Assembly: GCA_007125735.1 (NCBI GenBank)
Contig: SLCP01000067.1
Coordinates: 1-6,688 of the forward strand
Length of the DNA stretch: 6,688 nucleotides
Direction of reading: 5' to 3'
From: Coriobacteriia bacterium
GTDB taxonomy: Bacteria > Actinomycetota > Coriobacteriia > Anaerosomatales > SLCP01
The notes beneath the pieces were generated by a model. That model worked only from the letters and a program-made list of their open reading frames with translations. It did not search any database and was not told where the DNA came from. Below, piece by piece: positions 1-6,130 of the stretch (the first letter of the stretch is position 1; each line of letters opens with the position of its first letter). Position numbers and translations under genes: made by a program.

Positions 1-54
1 CGGGCCGACCTTGATGAAGTTAGGGCGCGCGCCGACGACGACGATCAGCCGCAT
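1..54 (-). CDS. wecB: UDP-N-acetylglucosamine 2-epimerase (non-hydrolysing), N-terminal fragment
   Basis: Only the first 18 codons are present; the gene runs off the left edge. They read MRLIVVVGARPNFIKVGP. This is the hallmark start of the WecB/MnaA family: a beta strand followed by the G-[TA]-R-P-x-[FA]-[IM]-K nucleotide-binding loop. The ATG at 54-52 is preceded by GGAAGGA with a 7-nt spacer, which fixes the start. Members of the family interconvert UDP-GlcNAc and UDP-ManNAc in the cytoplasm and feed ManNAc-containing wall polymers, capsules and lipid-linked oligosaccharides. The gene starts 51 bp after the stop of the CWB2 protein and on the same strand, so co-transcription is plausible. 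Seen: start, ribosome binding site and motif. Inferred: the full-length enzyme and its activity. A different GT-B-fold enzyme is possible with so little sequence, but the motif is very characteristic. Confidence 0.8.
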   Translation of the reverse strand, partial: MRLIVVVGARPNFIKVGP

Positions 55-61
55 CCGGACA

Positions 62-68
62 TCCTTCC
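62..68 (-). promoter_or_regulatory. ribosome binding site of the wecB-like gene
   Basis: GGAAGGA on the minus strand lies 7 nt before the ATG at 54. It is a near-ideal Shine-Dalgarno sequence and is the main evidence that the short edge reading frame is a real gene start. Confidence 0.75.
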
Positions 69-87
69 GTGGGGCGAACCGGCCGCA

Positions 88-100
88 CTGATGGTATCAG
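88..100 (-). repeat. small inverted repeat after the CWB2 gene
   Basis: CTGAT-ACC-ATCAG on the minus strand is a perfect 5-bp stem with a 3-nt loop, beginning 5 nt after the stop codon of the CWB2 protein gene. No T-run follows, so it is not a convincing intrinsic terminator. It could slow 3' exonuclease decay or be chance. The remaining intergenic bases hold only the ribosome binding site of the next gene. Confidence 0.3.
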
Positions 101-105
101 AAGCC

Positions 106-2304
106 CTACGGCGCGATGCGCGTGATGTCCTCCACGACGCTCTCGGCTACCGCCACCGGGCCTCCGTACACGTTGACGCTCGGGATGCGGCCCGATTTCG
201 CTGCGAGGAACGTCTCGGTAGGCGCAGGGAGGGTCTTCGTGGTGGTCAGCAGGAGCACGCCTCCACGAGCGCCTGCAGCGGCGCCGCCGGAGAGCGCGTC
301 CGCGAAGTCGAGGCCGGTGGCGACACCCACGACCTCGGTCCCCACCCAGTGGAACTTCAGGCCGTAGTCAGCCACCGCAGCGGCGGTCTCGTAGCGGGTT
401 GGCCCGTGGATGCGGTCGACACGCTCGATGCCGCCCACGCCGCGAAGCTCGAGCATGATGTGGTCGGCCACGGCAGCCGGACCACCCGCGATGAGGACCT
501 CCTCGGCACTGATGGCGGTCAGAGCCGTGCGTGTCTCGAAACTGAGAGCAGGCTCCGAGCGGGTGAGCAGGATGGGCATCCCCTGTGCGTAGGCGAGCGG
601 AGCTACCGCGAGGGCGTCGGCGAATCCGTCGTATCGCACGACGAACGCGACCCCGTTCCACGGGCGCCCAGCCGCGATCATCTGTGCGGCGGTGGCCTCG
701 GCAACGGCCGCTGCGGTCGAGAAGCGGTCCGAACCCGAGATCCGCGTCCAACTCATGCGATACAGATCGAGCTGATCGGTCACCGGTTTGCCAACAGCCG
801 ATACGCCCCCGACGATGACGACGTTTCGCGCTCCAAGCCGCAGGATCTCGGCGAACACCTCATCGGGCAGCATGTCCGGTGGCGTCAACAGCACCGGGGC
901 TTCGTACGCACCGGCAAGGCCGGACGCGGTCAGCGCATCAGCGAAGTCACGACCGGTGGCGAGCACCACCGTGTCACACGACCCGTCGGCAAACGTCTTT
1001 GCCGAGATGTCGACAGCGGTCAGGTAGCGGTCCTTCCCTGCCATGCGCATGATGGAGGCGAAATCACGCGGCCCGACCGACCACGAGAGTCCGAACCCGC
1101 CAGACCCGCGGTACGACACGACTTGCACGTAGTACACGCCGCCGGCGCCTGCGGGCACATCGTAGACGAGCTGGTCGGGATAGAGCGGGAACTCAGAGCG
1201 CGCGACCGGCGAATCGCTGCGTACCGAGGTTGCCCCCGGGGCAAAGAGCCGCAGGTCGAAGTCGGTGTCGGGGTCGCCGGTCAGCGAGAGAGAGATGCGC
1301 TGTCCAGCCGCGGCGGCGGGAAGCGCGTAGACGCGGGACTCACCCGCGCCCGCGAGCGCGTCGACCACCGGGGAGGACGCAACAGCGACCCCTGGGATCT
1401 CGGCGTCGGCGCCAAGCGGTGGCGTAGGCGCGATCGAGGCTGACAGCTCGTACGCAGGCGAGCCGGCGGCCGCCCACACGTTGACGTAGTACGTGCCGCC
1501 GGCGCCCGCAGGAACGTCGTATACGAGCAGCTCCGGATCGTACGGTGTAGCCGCGCCTGCAACAGGAGTGTCGACGGTGACATCGGTCGCGCCAGGTCCG
1601 AAGAGGAACACGTCCGCGTCTCCGCCGGAGGAGTGCATGACGATCGAGAGACGCTCACCAGCGGCGAGCGTGACTGAGTAGACATGGTCGGGCTCGGTAC
1701 CCCGGTCGAGGTCACCTGTGACCGTTGGGAGCGAGAGTGGGACGCCCGGGATGGTGTTGATCGGCCCGAGCGCGGGGGCGGCGGTCACATCGATGTCGAG
1801 CGTGTAGGCGCCCACACCGGAGAACCGCTCGACCACGATGTAGTACGTCCCATCGTGCGGCGCACGCACGTCGTGGACGATCGTCTCCGGGTACGTATCC
1901 AGCCACGACGAGCCCACCAGGCCGAGGATCGAGGGCTCGCTGTAGAGGTAGAGGTCGTAGTTGGTCTCGGCGCCCGCGGTCAGGGACAACGATACGCGCT
2001 CATCAGCCGCGAGCTCGATCGAGTAGACCTCGTGAGTGTCGGTCACCACGAAGACCCCCGTTACGGTACCGGGGGTGACCGGGGTGGGCAGCGCGAAATA
2101 CGGCGAGTCGAGCGCGGTCACGGTGCCGGAGACCTCTCCGCGCGAAAGCGCCGCGGCAAGACGCTGCTCCTTGATCCCCTCGGCCGGAGCGTCATCGAGC
2201 CCCGCGGCACCCGCACCCACCGGCAGCAAGGTACCCACGAGCGCAACACACACGGCCATGCGCGCGACACGAACACCCACGCGGCTGCGATTCACGATCC
2301 TCAT
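106..2304 (-). CDS. secreted surface protein: three PPC-like domains and three cell-wall-binding type 2 (CWB2) repeats
   Basis: A 732-residue protein probably exported and held on the cell wall. Residues 1-34 are a signal peptide: a basic start (MRIVNRSRVGVRVAR), a hydrophobic core at about 16-30 and a small-residue cleavage region AGA-A near 31-34. Three beta-rich domains resembling bacterial pre-peptidase C-terminal (PPC, PF04151) domains follow at about 82-172, 193-290 and 312-410. Each has an E/D-x-x-x-VYS/YAL strand, a D-[LV]-x-L-[YF] strand and a G-x-YY-[IV]-x-V strand. Domains 2 and 3 share the block VYDVPAGAGG. Residues 418-730 form three CWB2 repeats. Each opens with a G-x-x-R-[YF]-x-T-A motif (423-430, 524-531, 634-641), continues with DFADAL or GFADAL (453, 560, 666) and ends in a GG-x-x-AV motif near 499, 607 and 714. 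In C. difficile three CWB2 repeats bind an anionic wall polymer. No protease or other catalytic motif is visible, so its job is adhesion, structure or carbohydrate binding. The ATG at 2304 has GAGGGGG 8 nt upstream. Confidence 0.9.
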   Translation of the reverse strand: MRIVNRSRVGVRVARMAVCVALVGTLLPVGAGAAGLDDAPAEGIKEQRLAAALSRGEVSGTVTALDSPYFALPTPVTPGTVTGVFVVTDTHEVYSIELAADERVSLSLTAGAETNYDLYLYSEPSILGLVGSSWLDTYPETIVHDVRAPHDGTYYIVVERFSGVGAYTLDIDVTAAPALGPINTIPGVPLSLPTVTGDLDRGTEPDHVYSVTLAAGERLSIVMHSSGGDADVFLFGPGATDVTVDTPVAGAATPYDPELLVYDVPAGAGGTYYVNVWAAAGSPAYELSASIAPTPPLGADAEIPGVAVASSPVVDALAGAGESRVYALPAAAAGQRISLSLTGDPDTDFDLRLFAPGATSVRSDSPVARSEFPLYPDQLVYDVPAGAGGVYYVQVVSYRGSGGFGLSWSVGPRDFASIMRMAGKDRYLTAVDISAKTFADGSCDTVVLATGRDFADALTASGLAGAYEAPVLLTPPDMLPDEVFAEILRLGARNVVIVGGVSAVGKPVTDQLDLYRMSWTRISGSDRFSTAAAVAEATAAQMIAAGRPWNGVAFVVRYDGFADALAVAPLAYAQGMPILLTRSEPALSFETRTALTAISAEEVLIAGGPAAVADHIMLELRGVGGIERVDRIHGPTRYETAAAVADYGLKFHWVGTEVVGVATGLDFADALSGGAAAGARGGVLLLTTTKTLPAPTETFLAAKSGRIPSVNVYGGPVAVAESVVEDITRIAP
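1120..1170 (-). repeat. repeat copy B (PPC-like domain 3 core strand)
   Basis: Codes for residues 379-395 of the CWB2 protein (LVYDVPAGAGGVYYVQV). It matches the copy at 1477-1527 at 40 of 51 bases when aligned codon by codon. Most differences are in third codon positions, which fits an old domain duplication kept by selection on the protein rather than a recent copy. Confidence 0.7.
1477..1527 (-). repeat. repeat copy A (PPC-like domain 2 core strand)
   Basis: Codes for residues 260-276 of the CWB2 protein (LVYDVPAGAGGTYYVNV). It is the partner of the copy at 1120-1170, with a period of 119 residues. The first PPC-like domain has a more diverged version (VHDVRAPHDGTYYIVV, near residues 143-158). 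Confidence 0.7.
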
Positions 2305-2312
2305 TCAGCAAT

Positions 2313-2319
2313 CCCCCTC
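2313..2319 (-). promoter_or_regulatory. ribosome binding site of the CWB2 protein gene
   Basis: GAGGGGG on the minus strand with an 8-nt spacer to the ATG at 2304. It fixes the start so that the signal peptide is complete. A short possible stem, TCGG-TAG-CCGA at 2328-2318, overlaps its first two bases and could slightly affect access; this is weak. Confidence 0.75.
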
Positions 2320-2330
2320 GGCTACCGACA

Positions 2331-2345
2331 CGTGCCCCAGGCACG
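2331..2345 (-). repeat. leader hairpin or operator-like inverted repeat upstream of the CWB2 gene
   Basis: CGTGCC-TGG-GGCACG is a perfect 6-bp GC-rich inverted repeat with a 3-nt centre, 26 nt upstream of the CWB2 start codon. No T-run follows it in the direction of transcription, so it is a poor intrinsic terminator for the upstream operon. It could be a hairpin in the 5' untranslated leader or a protein-binding site. No known riboswitch class is recognised around it. Confidence 0.45.
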
Positions 2346-2360
2346 ATCCATTACCGTCCT

Positions 2361-2389
2361 ACCCTACCGAATGGCCCTGACAGCGTCCA
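2361..2389 (-). promoter_or_regulatory. candidate housekeeping promoter for the CWB2 gene
   Basis: On the minus strand a -35-like TGGACG (2389-2384, 4 of 6 to TTGACA) is followed after 17 bp by a -10-like TAGGGT (2366-2361, fitting TAnnnT). Spacing is ideal, and GC-rich -10 boxes of this kind are common in actinobacteria. Transcription would start near 2354, giving a leader of about 50 nt that contains the 2345-2331 hairpin. Short promoter motifs arise often by chance, so this is tentative. Confidence 0.35.
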
Positions 2390-2403
2390 GCACGAACGCG
2401 CTG

Positions 2404-4290
2404 CTACTCCCCCACCTCACACCCCTCGACCGGCTCCCCGATCGACGCGGCGGCGAGCTCGCAGAGCAGCGGCACGAGCAGGCCGGCATCGTCGCCGATG
2501 CGCGCCTCGCGCACGAGCATCGCGATCCGGCTCGAGAACTCGCCGTTAACGCGGGGCAGACAGCTCAAGCGCACCACGGCGGGGCACTCGGTAGGCAGCA
2601 GGTCGCCGTCGGGGTGGACTAGGATCTCATGGAGCTTCTCCCCGGGGCGCAAGCCGGTGAACTCAACCGTGGTCGACACGCCGCTCAGCACGATCATGCG
2701 CCGAGCGAGCTCGACGATCTTGATCGGCTCGCCCATCTCGAGCACGAAGATGTCGCCGCCCTCGCTCATCGCTTGGGCCTGCAGCACGAGGCGCGCCGCC
2801 TCGGGGATCGTCATGAAGTAGCGAGTGACCTCGGGATGCGTCACGCGCACGGGCCCGCCCCTGCGCAGTTGCTCCTCGAAGATCGGCACGACGCTGCCAC
2901 GTGAGCCGAGCACGTTGCCAAAGCGCACCGCCGTCGCGCTCACGCCGTTTCGAGCAGCCTCGAGCATGACGCGCTCGGCCACGGCCTTCGTGGCGCCCAT
3001 GACGTTGCGGGGCTCGACCGCCTTGTCGGTGGAGATGAGCACGAAGTGCTCGACCTCGTGGTGCGCGCACGCTTTGAGCACGTTCATCGTGCCAATAACG
3101 TTCGCACGCACCGCCTCGGCCGGCTCGGCCTCCATGAGCGGCACGTGCTTGTAGGCTGCCGCGTGAAAGACGACGTCGGGCGACGCTTCGGCGAAGACGC
3201 GGTCAACCTTGCGCTCGTCGCGCACGTCGCAGAGGCGCATGTGCGCGACGCCTGGATGTGCGGCCTCGATCTCGAGGTACATCTCGTAGAGACGCGACTC
3301 GTCGATCTCGATCAGGAGCAGTCGCTCGGGCCGCATCTTGACGATCTGGCGGCACAGCTCCGAGCCGATCGAACCGGCGGCCCCCGTCACCGCCACGACC
3401 TTGCCGGTCAGCGTGCTCGAGATGAGCTCGACGTCGATCTCGACCGGTTCCCTGCCGAGGAGATCGTCGACGCTCACCTGGCGCAGGTCGGCGAGGCCCG
3501 TGAACTGCGCATCGGCGGTAAGTCCCGGGATGATACGCGTCTTGACGCCCGCACTCGTGCAGAGATCGAGCACCTCGCGCTTACGCACGGGCGAAAGCGA
3601 CGGGATCGCGACGAATATCTCGTCGACGCCGTACTCGGCGACGACCTCCTCGAGCGCAGAGGTCGGGCCGAGGATGCGCGCGGCACGTATCGTCATCCCT
3701 CGCTTGGCGGGATCGTCGTCGAGGAAGCCGACCACATGCATGCCGAGGTCGGGCTGGTTCTCGATGTCGCGCAGCAAGAGCGAGCCCGCATCGCCAGCGC
3801 CGACGATGAGCACTCGCGTACCGCCGCGCGAACCTGCCTGGTTGATGACGACCCACAGGCGCCCCACGCTCCGCAGAGCACCGAGCCCCACGAACGCGAT
3901 GACTCCCGTGATGAACACGACTCCGAACGGCACGAGCCTCGTGCCTTCTATCGGTGAGAGCGCGACGTCGAGCGCGAACAGCACGACTATAGCGAGCCCA
4001 ACCGCCCACGTGAGCCGCGTCATCGCGTGGATTCCCACGTGCCGCAGCACCATGTGGTAGAGCCCGTTCACCCACAGCATGCCGAGGAACACGACGACCG
4101 CGACTGCCATGTACGCCCACAGGTAACGCCCGAAGACCTCCGGCACCGAACCCTCGAACCGCGCGAAGTACGCGAGTACAACCGCCGTCACCACGACTGC
4201 GGCATCCGCAATCATCATGAGAAGGATCTGAGCGCGGCGCGACCTGTGTACCCACTGCTTGGCTTTGAGTAGCCAATCCCCTTGCGGCAT
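2404..4290 (-). CDS. pglF: membrane-bound nucleotide-sugar 4,6-dehydratase (PglF/WbpM/FlaA1 family)
   Basis: A 628-residue protein, the usual length of the long WbpM/PglF/CapD-type enzymes. The N-terminus has four membrane segments at about 21-42, 58-79, 95-111 and 118-140. A CoA-binding-like Rossmann domain follows (VGAGDAG at 163-169, then VVGFLDDD at 186-193). The second, catalytic Rossmann domain is an extended SDR with the NAD-binding loop TGAAGSIG at 302-309. The catalytic region has STDKAV at 420-425 and M-x-x-x-K at 431-435. A Met in place of the usual Tyr is typical of PglF/WbpM-type enzymes. Homologues convert UDP-GlcNAc to UDP-2-acetamido-4-keto-2,6-dideoxy-glucose at the inner face of the membrane, the first step to bacillosamine or QuiNAc/FucNAc sugars. 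It starts 19 bp after the aminotransferase stop and is probably in the same operon. TAGGGA and GAAGGA lie just before the ATG. The family is certain; the exact product is inferred from its neighbours. Confidence 0.92.
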   Translation of the reverse strand: MPQGDWLLKAKQWVHRSRRAQILLMMIADAAVVVTAVVLAYFARFEGSVPEVFGRYLWAYMAVAVVVFLGMLWVNGLYHMVLRHVGIHAMTRLTWAVGLAIVVLFALDVALSPIEGTRLVPFGVVFITGVIAFVGLGALRSVGRLWVVINQAGSRGGTRVLIVGAGDAGSLLLRDIENQPDLGMHVVGFLDDDPAKRGMTIRAARILGPTSALEEVVAEYGVDEIFVAIPSLSPVRKREVLDLCTSAGVKTRIIPGLTADAQFTGLADLRQVSVDDLLGREPVEIDVELISSTLTGKVVAVTGAAGSIGSELCRQIVKMRPERLLLIEIDESRLYEMYLEIEAAHPGVAHMRLCDVRDERKVDRVFAEASPDVVFHAAAYKHVPLMEAEPAEAVRANVIGTMNVLKACAHHEVEHFVLISTDKAVEPRNVMGATKAVAERVMLEAARNGVSATAVRFGNVLGSRGSVVPIFEEQLRRGGPVRVTHPEVTRYFMTIPEAARLVLQAQAMSEGGDIFVLEMGEPIKIVELARRMIVLSGVSTTVEFTGLRPGEKLHEILVHPDGDLLPTECPAVVRLSCLPRVNGEFSSRIAMLVREARIGDDAGLLVPLLCELAAASIGEPVEGCEVGE

Positions 4291-4309
4291 TCCTTCGGTC
4301 CCCTATCGG

Positions 4310-5488
4310 CTAGCGCGAATCTCCCGTTGCCTCGGCCATGATGCTCGCGATGACGTCGGCCGCATGCCGCATGTCGTCGTCTGTCAGCGTGGGGTCGACC
4401 TGCAGCATCATCGAGGTCTCGCCGAGTGCCCGCGCGACCGGCAGCCTGTGCGCCGGTTCCCAGCCGCGCTCGACGAACGCGCGCTCGCGGTAGATCTCCG
4501 GGCAGGCACCCTGCGTGAGGGCGACGCCTCGCGCGTTGACCTCGTCGAGTATACGCGAGCGGTCCCACCCGGGCAGCAGCGCGTCGCGACTGACGTACGC
4601 GTAGTACTTGTAGTATGCGTGATAGGCGTCGTCCGGCGGCGTCACCACACGCAGGCCTCGCACGTTGGTGAGCGCCTCATCGAGCACGGTCGCATTCCGC
4701 CTCCGATGTGTGACCCACGCGTCGAGTTTGCGCAGCTGAACACGACCCACGGCCGATTGCACCTCGGTCATGCGCCAGTTGGTGCCGAACGAGCCGATGA
4801 GCCACTTGAACTCGAACCCCGGCTCTGCCCGAGCGGCCTCCATGGCGTCGAGGTCGCGGCCGTGGTCCTTGTACTCCCACGCGCGACGCCAGACACCCTC
4901 GTCATCGGTGACGAGCATCCCGCCCTCGCCGCACGTGGTCATGATCTTGTCTTGGCAGAATGAGAACGCCGACGCGTGACCGAAACTCCCCACCACGCGT
5001 CCCCGCCACCGCGCACCGTGCGCCTGCGCACAATCCTCGATGACTCTAACGCCCCGTTCCTCGGCAAGCGCCTTGATCGCGTCCATGTCGCACGGCCACC
5101 CGCCGAGATGCACGCAGATGAACGCTCGCGTGTCCGGCGTCATCGCCTCGCCGAGGGTCTCGGCGGTCACCACTCCGGAGTCCGCGTCGACGTCGGCCAC
5201 CACCGGCCGAGCACCCACCGCGACGACCGCGGTCGCCGTCCCGATGAACGTGCGCGCAGGTACCACGACATCGTCACCCGGCCCGATGTCGAGGGAGCGC
5301 AGCGCCAGTTCGAGCGCCACGGTGCCGTTCGCGACCGCGACGGCGTGCCTTACGCCCACGTAGGCCGCGAACTCATCTTCGAACGCGCGGCCCTCGGTGC
5401 CGGTCCAGTAGTTGGCGCGGCCCGAGCGCAACACCGCTTCAGCAGCGGCGATCTCATCGGCGGCGAACGTGGGCCAGCTACTCGGCAT
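4310..5488 (-). CDS. DegT/DnrJ/EryC1/StrS family PLP-dependent sugar aminotransferase (PglE-like)
   Basis: A 392-residue fold-type I aminotransferase of typical family length. Hallmarks: WTGTEGRAFEDEFA (28-41), the cofactor phosphate/strand region VANGTVALELAL (52-63), EDCAQAHGA (151-159) with Asp152 expected to hold the PLP pyridine nitrogen, and SFCQDKIMTTCGEGG (176-190) with Lys181 as the Schiff-base lysine. NWRMTEVQSAVG follows at 237-248. Such enzymes transfer an amino group, usually from glutamate, to a 4-keto sugar nucleotide. Lying between a 4,6-dehydratase and an N-acetyltransferase, the likely substrate is UDP-2-acetamido-4-keto-2,6-dideoxy-glucose, giving the 4-amino sugar. The ATG at 5488 is preceded by GAGGCGGA and overlaps the end of the acetyltransferase gene by 11 bp, which suggests translational coupling. 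The family is certain. The subfamily and stereochemistry (bacillosamine versus another 4-amino sugar) cannot be set by eye, so no symbol is given. Confidence 0.92.
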   Translation of the reverse strand: MPSSWPTFAADEIAAAEAVLRSGRANYWTGTEGRAFEDEFAAYVGVRHAVAVANGTVALELALRSLDIGPGDDVVVPARTFIGTATAVVAVGARPVVADVDADSGVVTAETLGEAMTPDTRAFICVHLGGWPCDMDAIKALAEERGVRVIEDCAQAHGARWRGRVVGSFGHASAFSFCQDKIMTTCGEGGMLVTDDEGVWRRAWEYKDHGRDLDAMEAARAEPGFEFKWLIGSFGTNWRMTEVQSAVGRVQLRKLDAWVTHRRRNATVLDEALTNVRGLRVVTPPDDAYHAYYKYYAYVSRDALLPGWDRSRILDEVNARGVALTQGACPEIYRERAFVERGWEPAHRLPVARALGETSMMLQVDPTLTDDDMRHAADVIASIMAEATGDSR

Positions 5489-6095
5489 CGGTGTCCGCCT
5501 CGATCACGCGTGCCGGAACCCCGGCCACGGTAGCGCCGTCCGGCACGTCGGCGGTGACGACCGCGCCCGCACCCACCGTGCAGCCCGCTCCGATCCGCAC
5601 GCCCGGCAGGACTACCGCCCCCGCGCCACAGAGACTCGCCTCACCCACGGAACAGCCGCCCGAAAGCAGTACACCGGGAGCGATGTGGCAGTGAGCGCCC
5701 ACAACGCAGTCGTGCGCAACGAAACATCCCACGTTCAGAATGACGTTCTCTTCGACCCGAGCATCTGCACTGACGACGACGTTCTGCATAACCTGCGTTC
5801 CGTCACCGATGCTGGCATAAGGGCTGATGCTCGCCGAGGGGTGCACGAGCGTGGTCAGACGGTCCGTATGGGCAAGGGCATCGTGCACGCGCCTGCGTGT
5901 GGCGACGTCGCCTATCGCAATAGTGAGGCCGTCGAAATCGATCTGCGCAACATCCGCGAAGATCGGGGAACCCGTTGGGTAGTGGGCGTCGTTCCTCGCA
6001 TCGTCCTGGAACCCCGCCAGGCTGTGCCCGCACGCCACGATGAGATCTGCAACCTCTTTGGAGTGCCCTCCGGCACCGATCACCGCGATCCTCAC
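5478..6095 (-). CDS. pglD: NeuD/PglD-type sugar acetyltransferase (left-handed beta-helix)
   Basis: A 205-residue protein from the chosen start. The N-terminal Rossmann-like sugar-nucleotide domain opens with RIAVIGAGGHSKEV (2-15). A C-terminal left-handed beta-helix of hexapeptide repeats covers about 86-196, including VHPSASISPYASIG, VGCFVAHDCVVGAHCHIAPG and the closing AGVPAR. His128 in VAHDCVVG aligns with the catalytic-base histidine of PglD. Homologues transfer acetyl from acetyl-CoA to the 4-amino group of UDP-4-amino-4,6-dideoxy-GlcNAc, or acetylate sialic acids (NeuD). The neighbours favour the bacillosamine role. Start choice: GTG at 6095 has AAGGGG 8 nt upstream, and the protein then begins directly at the first beta strand. 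The frame stays open to ATG 6128 and GTG 6134 (218 residues), which overlaps the previous stop as GTGA but lacks a good ribosome binding site. Confidence 0.88.
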   Translation of the reverse strand: MRIAVIGAGGHSKEVADLIVACGHSLAGFQDDARNDAHYPTGSPIFADVAQIDFDGLTIAIGDVATRRRVHDALAHTDRLTTLVHPSASISPYASIGDGTQVMQNVVVSADARVEENVILNVGCFVAHDCVVGAHCHIAPGVLLSGGCSVGEASLCGAGAVVLPGVRIGAGCTVGAGAVVTADVPDGATVAGVPARVIEADTDAE

Positions 6096-6103
6096 GTCAC
6101 TCG

Positions 6104-6109
6104 CCCCTT
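6104..6109 (-). promoter_or_regulatory. ribosome binding site deciding the acetyltransferase start
   Basis: AAGGGG on the minus strand, 8 nt before the GTG at 6095. The alternative starts at 6128 and 6134 have only a distant GAGGGAG (about 18 nt or more away), so this site favours the shorter protein. Confidence 0.5.
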
Positions 6110-6130
6110 GCGCAGCCTGCCTCGCCATGT

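Noticed and set aside
91..1443. 450-codon open frame on the plus strand
   Set aside because: It lies fully antisense to the CWB2 protein gene, whose signal peptide, domains and ribosome binding site are clear. Its product is rich in Arg, His, Asp and Gly with no recognisable fold. Long antisense frames are expected opposite GC-rich coding DNA.
2331..2345. Intrinsic terminator of the glycan operon
   Set aside because: The 6-bp stem is GC-rich, but no T-run follows in the direction of transcription, and it lies very close to the next ribosome binding site.
2305..2403. Cyclic di-GMP (GEMM) or other riboswitch upstream of the CWB2 gene
   Set aside because: A GGTAG stretch near the ribosome binding site resembles part of the GEMM consensus, but the conserved CGCACAGGGCAAACC core and the required stems are absent, and the leader is too short for it.
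1684..2622. 312-codon open frame on the plus strand
   Set aside because: It crosses the end of the dehydratase gene, the intergenic gap and the start of the CWB2 gene in antisense, with low-complexity composition and no motif.
3046..3957. 303-codon open frame on the plus strand
   Set aside because: Antisense to the dehydratase catalytic and Rossmann domains, which have unmistakable motifs; no family resemblance of its own.
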